24,360 nucleotides of DNA from JBFKOL01 sp041628815 (GTDB lineage Bacteria; Bacteroidota; Bacteroidia; Chitinophagales; Saprospiraceae). Under the pieces are notes generated by a model. That model searched no databases. It saw only the letters and a list, made by a program, of their open reading frames with translations, and was not told where the DNA came from. Each line of letters begins with the position of its first letter. Within the stretch, counting starts at the first letter, position 1. Below, one piece after another: positions 1 through 8,265 of this stretch. Where the stretch lies: the NCBI GenBank assembly GCA_041628815.1, contig JBFKOL010000024.1, positions 1-24,360 of the forward strand, given 5' to 3'. The translations under genes and the position numbers were made by a program.

Positions 1-1
1 C

Positions 2-1666
2 TGTCGCGGATTTCAAAGTTCCACGGAACCTTTACTGACAATTGGCCTTGGCTCAGTTGAAAAAATTGACAGCCTGGTAGTTTATTGGCCCGGTGGGTTC
101 TGCACGATACTGACCGATGTGGATGTCGACCGGTGGCTTAAGTTGGATCAACCCACCGGGTTGTGTAATGAGATAACATCTCCGACTTACGGACCTACAC
201 TATTCAAAGAAATCAACGCTTTCCATGGCGAAGCACCAAGACATGTTGAAAACTTGTACAGCGATTTTGACATCGAGCCGCTCATGCCACGCATGGTATC
301 GACAGAAGGACCTGAAGTGCTCATTGGAGATATCGATGGTAACGGATCAGAGGATTTTGTTCTTCTGGGCGCTAAAGGGCAGGAGGACCAGTTATTTGTC
401 CAAGCCAACAACGGCCTTTATAGTAAGAAATCTATCCCTGCACTTATCCAGGACAAAGACTATGAAAGCACATGCGGCTTGCTTGAGGACCTGGATGGCG
501 ATGGTGATCTAGATCTGTTGATAGGGTCTGGTGGTAATGATCCCCTGGCAGGACCGGAGAAACATCTTCTCAGGATATACCTCAACTCCGGAAGCGGGCA
601 ATTTCAAAAAGCTGCCAACGACTTCATGACTGCGCTTGGCAACTTTTCAGTGATCGAGCCCATCCAGCTGAGCCCCAACCGAAAGGGTATTTTTATAGGT
701 GGACGACTTGTCCCGGGCAACTACGGTCTCGACCCGAGGAACTTCTTTTTCGTCCAGGAAAACGGGGGTCCCTGGGCCGACGTGACCACTGAAGCCACCG
801 GAAAAACTGGCATGGTGACGGATGCTTTGGCCATAGATCTCGACAACGATGGTGATGAAGATCTCGTCGTTGTCGGAGAATGGATGCCGATCACCATCTT
901 TGAAAATGTCAACAGCATTCTTGTCCTACGGGGCACAGTCACAGGCAGCCATGGGTGGTGGCAGTGTGTTGCAAAAACCGATGTCAACAACGATGGCTAC
1001 CAGGACCTCGTGGCAGGCAATTGGGGACTCAATTCCAAGTACCAGGCCTCCGTCCAAAGACCCATGCGCATGTTGATCAATGACTTCGATCAAAATGGAA
1101 AATCGGAATGCATCATCCAATGGTATGCACCAGAAGACGAGGCCCCTACCCTTTTTGCATCGAAAAATGACCTGACCGGCCAACTGCCGGCTTTGAAAAA
1201 AGTGATCTTAAAAAATGCACAATATGCAGAAAGCAATCTCGAAGACTTGTTTACACGAGAACAGATACAATCAAGCCTTACAAAATTTACGAATAACTTC
1301 CGGTCATCGGTACTGATCAACAAGGGTGATTTTAGGTTTGACCTCTTATCGCTGCCTGGAGAAGCTCAGGTCGCACCGGTTTTTGCCATCGAACCAGGTG
1401 ATTTTGACGGAGACGGAAACGCAGATCTTATCCTCGGAGGCAATATGTTTGGCCTCAAACCGGAAGTAGGACGTCTCAATTCTTCCAGAGGCCTCATGCT
1501 CAAAGGATCGGGCAACGGCCAGTTTGCTGTCCTGGGACCTCTCCGCTCCGGAATAGAAATATCCGGCGAGATAAGGGACATCAAAACCATCAAAACGACC
1601 AACCAACGCAATGTTTTAGCAATAGCTATGAATGACAATGAGTTGAAACTTTATGAATACAAATAG
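2..1666 (+). CDS. FG-GAP/VCBS repeat protein with ASPIC/UnbV domain, 5' partial
   Basis: The frame is open from base 2 of the window to a TAG at 1664-1666, so the true start lies upstream. A GTG at 119 is only an internal codon. The first ~40 codons read as the end of an ASPIC/UnbV domain, with 'LTIGLG' and 'VVYWPGG'. FG-GAP/VCBS calcium-binding loops of the type DxDxDGxxD follow, with codons starting near 329, 488, 836, 980, 1082 and 1400. These loops build beta-propellers in secreted proteins. The part after ASPIC is colinear with the same part of the next gene: both have 'GMVTDAL', a GE(W/F)M..T.F block and a 'NDFD.NG' block. The two are therefore tandem paralogues. The visible part has no catalytic motif. 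By analogy with its neighbour it is probably an exported lipoprotein, but the N-terminus is not visible. The stop overlaps the next start by 14 bases. Family assignment is firm; function is unknown. Confidence 0.9.
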   Translation, partial: CRGFQSSTEPLLTIGLGSVEKIDSLVVYWPGGFCTILTDVDVDRWLKLDQPTGLCNEITSPTYGPTLFKEINAFHGEAPRHVENLYSDFDIEPLMPRMVSTEGPEVLIGDIDGNGSEDFVLLGAKGQEDQLFVQANNGLYSKKSIPALIQDKDYESTCGLLEDLDGDGDLDLLIGSGGNDPLAGPEKHLLRIYLNSGSGQFQKAANDFMTALGNFSVIEPIQLSPNRKGIFIGGRLVPGNYGLDPRNFFFVQENGGPWADVTTEATGKTGMVTDALAIDLDNDGDEDLVVVGEWMPITIFENVNSILVLRGTVTGSHGWWQCVAKTDVNNDGYQDLVAGNWGLNSKYQASVQRPMRMLINDFDQNGKSECIIQWYAPEDEAPTLFASKNDLTGQLPALKKVILKNAQYAESNLEDLFTREQIQSSLTKFTNNFRSSVLINKGDFRFDLLSLPGEAQVAPVFAIEPGDFDGDGNADLILGGNMFGLKPEVGRLNSSRGLMLKGSGNGQFAVLGPLRSGIEISGEIRDIKTIKTTNQRNVLAIAMNDNELKLYEYK

Positions 1667-4600
1667 ATTTTATGCCCTGAGGGCTATGTTGATGATTGTT
1701 GTCCTGGGTTTAACCAGTGGTTGTTCGGACCAGAAAACCCTTTTTAGCCTGGTTAATCCATCTCAAAGCGGCGTCCATTTCTCCAACCGTATCACGGAAA
1801 GTGACACCCTCAATATCCTCGACTACGAATACATTTACAACGGCGGTGGCATTGGCATTGGTGATTTCAACAACGACGGACTTCCTGACTTCTTTGCCAC
1901 GGGTAATATGGTAGACAACGCTCTTTATCTGAACAAAGGATCCATGCGCTTTGAAGATATTACGAAAGCAGCGGGTGTGGCATCATCTGGCCAGTGGAGC
2001 TCCGGGGTCGCTGTTGTAGATATCAATGCTGATGGATGGGAAGATATTTACGTATGCAATACGACCCACCCTTCCCCCGAACGTCGAAAGAACAACCTCT
2101 ACATCAACCAGGGAACGGATCAGAACGGGATACCCGTATTTATTGATATGGCAGCGGCTTATGGACTCGATGATGATACTTATTCCGTGAATGCGGCATT
2201 TTTTGATTACGACAATGACGACGATCTTGACGTTATCGTGATCATCAATGAGATGGGCGATACGAGGTACCACAGCCAGTACAGGGCTCCGGAACAAAGG
2301 AAGTTCTATCAACGCATCGACAAACTTTTTCGCAACGACGCAAGAGGAGATGGTCATCCGGTGTTTACAGATGTCAGCGCTGAAGCACAAATCAACAAGC
2401 CGGGATTCAGCCTTGGAGTAAACATAGGTGACTTCAACAAGGACGGATGGAAGGATATCTATATCAGCAACGATTTCCTGTCAGACGATTTGCTCTACAT
2501 CAATCAGAAAGATGGTACGTTCAAAGAATTGGCCCGGGATCTTCTCAAGCATACATCCCATTCTGCCATGGGCGTAGATGTCGGAGACCTTAACAATGAT
2601 GGTTATGATGATATCGTGGTTCTGGACATGCTCCCCGAAGACAACCAGAGACAGAAGCGACTGCTGGGGCCTACCAATTACTCGTTCTACCTGAACAACG
2701 AGCGATTTGGATACTCCTACCAGTATGTACGAAATACCTTGCAACTGAATAATGGACTAGACACCGCTACAAGCCCCCAATTCTCTGACATCTCCTTGCA
2801 TGCAGGAATTGCAGCTACAGACTGGAGCTGGGCGCCCGTCATAGCCGACTTTGATCGTGACGGGTACAAGGATCTCATTGTAACCAATGGATTCCCGAAG
2901 GACGTCACGGACCGGGATTATATGGAATATAAAAGCGACAGCCATCTCTATGCGAGCAAGGAGTCCATGCTGGCACAGATACCTTCAGCCAAAGTCCCCA
3001 ATTATGCCTACCGCAATAACGGTGACCTTACCTTTGAAGATGTCAGCGCAAAGTGGGGTATGAATTTTCCATCTTATTCGAATGGGGCTGCTTACAGTGA
3101 CCTGGACAACGACGGTGACCTCGACCTGGTCATCAACAACATCAATGATTCCCTTTCTATCCTTCAAAACCATCTCGATCAAGCCAAAGAGAAAAATAAC
3201 TACATCATCCTGAAACTTGAGGGCAAGAACCCCAATATTGAAGCCATTGGCGCCAGGGTCAAGGTGGAATTAGAGGACAGAATGATCTGGCACGAACATG
3301 CCGTGTTCAGAGGTTATCTTTCCTCACACGACAAAAGAATCCACATAGGTGTCGGAGGCATACAAACTGTGCATTCGGTCGAGGTGTTCTGGCCATCAGG
3401 GTCATCTACAGTCTTGAATAATCCCGGCATCAATACCACCCTTACCATTTCCCAAGCCGATGCGGGAACCAAGTCCATACCGAGCAAAGAAATTACCACC
3501 CAAATACCCTTAATGACGATTGATACTTCATGGAAATTGCGTCATGTCGAGGATGATTTCATCGATTACAACATACAACCATTGTTGCCCCACAAGCTTT
3601 CTCAGTATGGTCCTTCTCTTTCCACCGGTGATATTGATGGCGATGGCATGGATGAGTTGTACGTTGGGGGCCCCGCATTTTTTAACGGATATATAGTGTC
3701 GACAAGTAAATCGACAGGATCATTCCGGATTGACACCTTGTACAGTCATGATAAGAGGGCAGAAGAACTCGGTACCTTAGTCTTTGATGCCGACCGTGAT
3801 GGTGACAATGACCTCTTCGTGGTTACAGGAAGCTATGAATTTAAAGAGGGTGATACCATTTTACAGGACCGTTTTTACGAGAATATCGGTGGTCGGTTAA
3901 CGCTCCGGCGCAACGCCCTTCCGCCCTATCTGTCGAACGCTCTTTGCGTCAAAGGGGCAGATTTTGATGGCGATGGTGATATAGATTTGTTTGTCGGTGG
4001 CAGGGTCGTGTCGGGCAAGTACCCGGAGCCTCCACAGTCGATATTGTTGGAAAATGTCTCTTCTACAGAATCAATACGTTTCGTCTTGTCGGAGAAAATA
4101 CCGGGCCTTGAGACTTTGGGAATGGTCACAGATGCCCTATGGACCGATGTCAATAATGATGACCTTGTTGACCTCATCGTTGTCGGGGAGTTTATGGAGA
4201 TAACAACTTTCATCAACAAACCTCCTGGCTTCGAGCGGACCATTTATCCTTCCCTGAAAAACCTGAAAGGTATGTGGAACAGCATCGCTGCGGGAGACTT
4301 TGACAAAGACGGAGACGTGGATTATGTTGTCGGTAACCTCGGCACCAATACATTCACTGATATAAGTTCAGAACACCCCTACCGCATCTACGTGAATGAT
4401 TTTGACAAAAACGGGTCTAAAGATGCCCTGCCCTTTGGCTATCTCAAAGACGAAAAAGGGAAATTCAGGGAGTACCCGCTTAGTGCCAAAATGGACCTGG
4501 TCAGTGAAATCAACGAAGTACGGAGAATGTATCCGACACACCATGAATATTCCTATGTAGACCGGAAAAAGATGATCACCGCGAAGACCATGCGCGAAAC

Positions 4601-5186
4601 GGTTGTGTATGAAATGAATACACCGCACAGCCTGGTCCTTATCAATAATGGGAATGACTTGATGCCAAGGAAGTTGCCGCATACCGCTCAGCTGGCACCA
4701 CTGTATGGAATGGCAGTCTTAGATGTCAACCACGATGGGCACCTGGATATTTTAGCCGTGGGTAATGATTTTGGAAGTGAGCTGATCTATGGCAGGATGG
4801 ACGCATTGAATGGGCTTGTATTGTTGGGTGACGGGGCTGGGCATTTTCAATCCTTGAATATGGGACAATCGGGATTTTATGTCCCCGGTGATGGTAAATC
4901 TCTCACCATCCTGGTCCGGGAAGAAATCGTCTCTTTGATTACAGGAATGAATAAAGGACCCCTATCAAAGTTTGACCTCACCCTCTCACCGAAATACATA
5001 AAGGCTGAAGCTGATGACTGTCGCGCATTGATGTACGAGGATGATACTTTCTGGGTACAAGAGCTCTACTATGGACACAGCTTTCTGTCACAACAACCTA
5101 GGATATTGTTCGTCCCTGATAGCGTCAACCGAATCGAAATCATCAAAAGCACGGGTGACAAAAGGACACTCGACACAATCAATTGA
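1653..5186 (+). CDS. Large FG-GAP/ASPIC-UnbV lipoprotein (CRTAC1-like), 1177 aa
   Basis: The ATG at 1653 gives a typical lipoprotein signal: a hydrophobic stretch at residues ~11-20, then 'TSGC' with Cys24, followed by Ser-Asp. Seven FG-GAP/VCBS calcium loops lie near residues 71, 123, 185, 260, 312, 399 and 483. An ASPIC/UnbV domain follows at about 533-600 ('GARVKVEL', 'IHIGVGG', 'VEVFWPSG'). A second set of seven loops lies near 660, 712, 770, 832, 882, 916 and 1024. The layout is thus propeller, ASPIC, propeller. Related proteins are extracellular or surface-anchored and probably bind calcium, with roles in adhesion or ligand binding; no enzyme active site is visible. The gene overlaps the preceding paralogue by 14 bases, and its TGA shares one base with the next ATG (TGATG), which suggests translational coupling. 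The C-terminal ~100 residues (after 'GQSGFYVPGDGKSL') are less repeat-like. Family call is firm; the ligand is unknown. Confidence 0.93.
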   Translation: MNTNRFYALRAMLMIVVLGLTSGCSDQKTLFSLVNPSQSGVHFSNRITESDTLNILDYEYIYNGGGIGIGDFNNDGLPDFFATGNMVDNALYLNKGSMRFEDITKAAGVASSGQWSSGVAVVDINADGWEDIYVCNTTHPSPERRKNNLYINQGTDQNGIPVFIDMAAAYGLDDDTYSVNAAFFDYDNDDDLDVIVIINEMGDTRYHSQYRAPEQRKFYQRIDKLFRNDARGDGHPVFTDVSAEAQINKPGFSLGVNIGDFNKDGWKDIYISNDFLSDDLLYINQKDGTFKELARDLLKHTSHSAMGVDVGDLNNDGYDDIVVLDMLPEDNQRQKRLLGPTNYSFYLNNERFGYSYQYVRNTLQLNNGLDTATSPQFSDISLHAGIAATDWSWAPVIADFDRDGYKDLIVTNGFPKDVTDRDYMEYKSDSHLYASKESMLAQIPSAKVPNYAYRNNGDLTFEDVSAKWGMNFPSYSNGAAYSDLDNDGDLDLVINNINDSLSILQNHLDQAKEKNNYIILKLEGKNPNIEAIGARVKVELEDRMIWHEHAVFRGYLSSHDKRIHIGVGGIQTVHSVEVFWPSGSSTVLNNPGINTTLTISQADAGTKSIPSKEITTQIPLMTIDTSWKLRHVEDDFIDYNIQPLLPHKLSQYGPSLSTGDIDGDGMDELYVGGPAFFNGYIVSTSKSTGSFRIDTLYSHDKRAEELGTLVFDADRDGDNDLFVVTGSYEFKEGDTILQDRFYENIGGRLTLRRNALPPYLSNALCVKGADFDGDGDIDLFVGGRVVSGKYPEPPQSILLENVSSTESIRFVLSEKIPGLETLGMVTDALWTDVNNDDLVDLIVVGEFMEITTFINKPPGFERTIYPSLKNLKGMWNSIAAGDFDKDGDVDYVVGNLGTNTFTDISSEHPYRIYVNDFDKNGSKDALPFGYLKDEKGKFREYPLSAKMDLVSEINEVRRMYPTHHEYSYVDRKKMITAKTMRETVVYEMNTPHSLVLINNGNDLMPRKLPHTAQLAPLYGMAVLDVNHDGHLDILAVGNDFGSELIYGRMDALNGLVLLGDGAGHFQSLNMGQSGFYVPGDGKSLTILVREEIVSLITGMNKGPLSKFDLTLSPKYIKAEADDCRALMYEDDTFWVQELYYGHSFLSQQPRILFVPDSVNRIEIIKSTGDKRTLDTIN

Positions 5187-6646
5187 TGGGATTTACCACA
5201 ACAGTATTTAAATGCGGTTTGTCCACTTCTCTGGCGCTTTTACTGGTCATGACCTATGGCAGCTGTAAATTGTCGGATCCTGAAAATAATGCACCAGCCG
5301 TAGTACGAGCCAACTGCGGAAGCTGCCACCTCGTGCCGGAACCTTCCTCACTTACATCTGAAATCTGGCGTGACGCTGTGATACCACAAATGTCTGAATA
5401 CTTTTTATGGACTGAAAGATCGACGCTATACCCATATGCCAACAAGGCTTTTTACCGGCTTAAAGGACAAATACCAATGAACGACCGTGTATGGTCCACC
5501 ATCATGGATTATTATTTGGAAGAAGGCTTAGATAGCGTGCGTTTGAGACCCGAAGCCTCTATACCGGTCCAGGACTTATTTCGCGAAGAGTTGGTCAGGC
5601 TAAACGGCGAAAAACCCGAGGTGACAGCCCTGTCCATTGACCCCGGTAAAAACCTGGCAGTTGCTCATCATGGTCTGCTTACCGTGCTGGATCCGGACCT
5701 TCAAAAGAGCAGGAAATACGATATCCAAACCCAGGTGACCCATATTGTACGGGAAGAGCCGCGAAATAACCTCATGCTTTTAGATGTTGGCCAACTGGAT
5801 CCCCATGAGGGATCCCTTGGAGGCATTCAAATGTTAAACCTGGACAGCGGAGTCAAGGAGCAGGTTCTCTCCGGCCTGCAGCGACCTGTGAGGGTAAAGA
5901 TGACGGGAGACACCATGTACGTCGCTGAATTCGGATATTACACGGGTAAGATGTCGCGTCATATTCTCGACAGTGAACAGAAGCCTGATATCCTGCATAC
6001 TTTGCCGGGAACCTACAAAATAGAATATGCCAAGGTTGGACTAAATGAAGAAAAACAATTGGTATTCACACTGGGACAGGGCCAGGAGGGCTTGTATTCA
6101 TTAGATAACCGTGACAGTATTAAAGCACTGCTAAGATTTCCGCCAGAATACGGGCTGAGTGACATGGATGTTGCCGATCTGGATGGTGACGGACTGGATG
6201 AATTCCTGATCGCCAATGGTGATAATGCGGATTATTCGATTATGCCGAAGGCCTTTCACGGGGTACGCGTTCATCGCCAGGAAGGCGATGGTAGCTTCAG
6301 AACGGTTTTTGAATATCCGGTTTATGGAGCCACGCAGGCGCGCTTTATCGACGCCGACCGCTCAAATGGGCTCGATATCATCGCTTCCTGTTACTTCAGC
6401 GAAAGGGGCAACGAGTCCATCGTTTTATTACTGAACAAAGGTGGTTTCACCTTCGATGCATACCGATTCGACCAGGCTCCTCAAGGAAGGTGGATGGTCA
6501 TGGAAGTGGCAGATGTCAATAGTGACGGATGGTCCGATGTGGTCATCGGCTCCTACACTGCGGGACCACACAAATCCGAAGAAAGAACCGAAGACCAGAA
6601 TGCAGATTTGTTACTATTAATGAATAGGGGCAGAAAAGAACAGTGA
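5186..6646 (+). CDS. Lipoprotein with one c-type haem motif and FG-GAP propeller, 486 aa
   Basis: I place the start at the ATG at 5186, which overlaps the upstream TGA by one base. A TTG one codon earlier (5183) is less likely. The N-terminus has a hydrophobic segment ending in 'YGSC' (Cys27), a probable lipobox. Soon after comes a covalent haem-attachment motif CGSCH at residues 44-48, with Met69 in 'VIPQM' as a candidate axial ligand. About 50-70 residues around it look like a small mono-haem cytochrome c domain. The remainder is beta-rich. It includes a clear FG-GAP loop, 'DLDGDGLDEF', near residue 333, a degenerate one, 'DADRSNGLD', and another, 'DVNSDGWSD', close to the C-terminus. This resembles a propeller fused behind a cytochrome head. 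A role in surface electron transfer or haem-linked redox sensing is inference. The stop overlaps the next start by four bases (GTGA). The CxxCH is directly visible; haem loading is untested. Confidence 0.88.
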   Translation: MGFTTTVFKCGLSTSLALLLVMTYGSCKLSDPENNAPAVVRANCGSCHLVPEPSSLTSEIWRDAVIPQMSEYFLWTERSTLYPYANKAFYRLKGQIPMNDRVWSTIMDYYLEEGLDSVRLRPEASIPVQDLFREELVRLNGEKPEVTALSIDPGKNLAVAHHGLLTVLDPDLQKSRKYDIQTQVTHIVREEPRNNLMLLDVGQLDPHEGSLGGIQMLNLDSGVKEQVLSGLQRPVRVKMTGDTMYVAEFGYYTGKMSRHILDSEQKPDILHTLPGTYKIEYAKVGLNEEKQLVFTLGQGQEGLYSLDNRDSIKALLRFPPEYGLSDMDVADLDGDGLDEFLIANGDNADYSIMPKAFHGVRVHRQEGDGSFRTVFEYPVYGATQARFIDADRSNGLDIIASCYFSERGNESIVLLLNKGGFTFDAYRFDQAPQGRWMVMEVADVNSDGWSDVVIGSYTAGPHKSEERTEDQNADLLLLMNRGRKEQ

Positions 6647-8163
6647 GGAAAGCACAGACATATAACACAAGCCGTTATAACCCTGTGGCGATTAAACTTT
6701 ATCTGTCAAGATCACTCCCTGCTATTCTTGCAGCGCTGACTTTATTCGCCTGCCAAAACAGTACCGATATCGCCTGGCGTTTTCAATCGCCGGATCACGG
6801 TAGCAATTCAACTCCCCGCTTCAGGGACCTTACACAAGACGGGATTTTTGACGTCGTATTCGGAGCAGGAAAACACGAACATGAAGAAGCACCAAATGGA
6901 ATCGTTGCACTGGATGGTCAAAATGGAAAACCCTTATGGACTTTTCCTTCCAGGGATCAAATCGTCGGATCCGCCAGTTTTGTCGATATCGATCGCGACG
7001 GAACAGATGATGTGGTAATAGGTGGTCGGTCCCGGCAACTTTATGCCATAAATGGGGCCACTGGTGATCTTTTATGGGAAGTTCCTGTGGATACATCCAC
7101 TAAAGCCAGAAAATTGATCAAATACAATTTCTACAACTCACAAATAACAAAGGACTATGACAATGATGGTCTTGGAGATATCCTTATATCCAATGGAGGG
7201 AATGTCTGGGCCTTACCCGGTTCGGACCTGGGGCGAGAAGCCGGCGTACTCATGATACTCTCTTCATCAGACGGCACGGTTATAGCTGCCGATACCATGC
7301 CCGACGGAAGAGAAACCTATTTCTCGCCAGTAATACTGAACGCAGATTCTCCGGATCCTGAGATTATTTATGGGACGGGGGGAGAAACCCATAGCGGCCA
7401 TCTTTATCTCACCAAATTTTCCAGCCTGCTCAAAAACGATTTATCAGGTTCGCGAGCGTTGATGTCTGAACAGGGACACGGATTCATTGCCCCTGTTGTT
7501 GTTGATATGAATGAAGACGGAATTAATGACATTGTGGGCATCTCGCATGCCTCCACCATATATGCCATTGACGGTAAAACCAAAATGCCCATATGGCAAA
7601 AGAGCATCCCAAACACTGAATCGTCATCGATGCCCGCCGTTGGTTATTTCCGGTCGATCGATTCACCAGATGTCTTTGCTTTTGTCAGCATCGGTTCTTT
7701 TCCGAGAAACACGGGTACGATAGCCGTATTGCTCGACGGTACATCGGGTAACATAGTAAAAGCGGATACAATTGGTTGTTTTGGATTTTCATCTCCCATT
7801 ACCGCCAATTTGGACATCGATCCGGAATCAGAAGTGATTGTAAGCACCAATACATACAAAGGCTGCAGCATCTTGTTCAACGACAACATCACCGAGCTTT
7901 ACATGATAGATTACGGTGCCGACGAGGCTTTCAGGGTCCTTCAATCCCATGAAGGAAAAAACCTTTCAATCACACCGGGCATTGTCGACCTCAATTCGGA
8001 TGGCAGGATGGAGTTGATTTACGGCGTCCAGAATAATTTCACGACCATCTTTCTAATGTACGGTATGAATTTGGTGGCCGCTCCGCTGGACATGTCATTT
8101 CATTCGATAGGATGGGATACGTACATGGGTACGAATTATGACTGTACAATACTTGGCAATTGA
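6643..8163 (+). CDS. FG-GAP / PQQ-propeller-like lipoprotein, 506 aa
   Basis: The chosen GTG start at 6643 forms a GTGA overlap with the upstream stop. A second in-frame GTG at 6685 (codon 15) would give a more compact signal peptide, and there is no ATG near either. The lipobox is 'LFAC', Cys37 from the first start. The mature part mixes two repeat signatures. FG-GAP-like loops with D.x.DG..D lie near residues 62, 115, 171, 288 and 449. PQQ-propeller-like blades lie near 89 ('ALDGQNGKPLW'), 135 ('AINGATGDLLW'), 308 ('AIDGKTKMPIW') and 364 ('LLDGTSGN'). The protein is therefore probably a single seven- or eight-bladed propeller. True PQQ-dehydrogenase catalytic residues were not recognised, so cofactor binding should not be assumed. 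It is likely a surface lipoprotein. It is the fourth gene of the run and is followed by a 102-base gap before the receptor gene. Confidence 0.85.
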   Translation: MRKAQTYNTSRYNPVAIKLYLSRSLPAILAALTLFACQNSTDIAWRFQSPDHGSNSTPRFRDLTQDGIFDVVFGAGKHEHEEAPNGIVALDGQNGKPLWTFPSRDQIVGSASFVDIDRDGTDDVVIGGRSRQLYAINGATGDLLWEVPVDTSTKARKLIKYNFYNSQITKDYDNDGLGDILISNGGNVWALPGSDLGREAGVLMILSSSDGTVIAADTMPDGRETYFSPVILNADSPDPEIIYGTGGETHSGHLYLTKFSSLLKNDLSGSRALMSEQGHGFIAPVVVDMNEDGINDIVGISHASTIYAIDGKTKMPIWQKSIPNTESSSMPAVGYFRSIDSPDVFAFVSIGSFPRNTGTIAVLLDGTSGNIVKADTIGCFGFSSPITANLDIDPESEVIVSTNTYKGCSILFNDNITELYMIDYGADEAFRVLQSHEGKNLSITPGIVDLNSDGRMELIYGVQNNFTTIFLMYGMNLVAAPLDMSFHSIGWDTYMGTNYDCTILGN

Positions 8164-8184
8164 TGAATGATCGATTGTTCAATA

Positions 8185-8218
8185 TTGTGTCATCAATTGC
8201 ACCCGATTCCAATTTTTG
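8185..8218 (+). promoter_or_regulatory. Possible internal Bacteroidota-type promoter before the receptor gene
   Basis: This lies in the 102-base gap between the propeller lipoprotein and the TonB-receptor start. A TTG at 8185-8187 lies 23 bases before 'AATTTTTG' at 8211-8218, which matches seven of eight positions of the Bacteroidota -7 consensus TAnnTTTG. The inferred transcription start would fall about 40 bases before the ATG at 8266. The sequence is AT-rich, so chance matches are likely. The gap is otherwise featureless. Confidence 0.25.
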
Positions 8219-8265
8219 TGCGATTTTCACAACTTCCTCATAAAAGTAGGACAGAACAATCCAAT

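Noticed and set aside
119..1666. GTG at 119 as the start of the first gene
   Set aside because: The same frame is open back to base 2 and the preceding codons encode recognisable ASPIC/UnbV sequence, so the gene begins outside the window.
1983..2390. 135-codon ORF on the - strand inside the large FG-GAP gene
   Set aside because: Its valine/isoleucine-rich translation is the expected shadow of repeated Asp/Asn codons in the FG-GAP loops.
1860..4760. Regularly spaced similar DNA segments suggesting tandem repeats
   Set aside because: The similarity is confined to the short DxDxDGxxD codons with irregular spacing of about 90-320 bases, so it reflects protein repeats rather than a DNA repeat or CRISPR array.
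8163..8243. 26-codon ORF starting in a TGATG overlap with the propeller lipoprotein stop
   Set aside because: The peptide has no signal, motif or known relative, and it ends 22 bases before the receptor ATG. It could be a coupling leader, but nothing beyond the overlap supports it.
8167..8265. N-terminal extension of the TonB receptor from the upstream ATG
   Set aside because: The extra 33 residues are not signal-like and would precede a perfectly good signal peptide starting at 8266.
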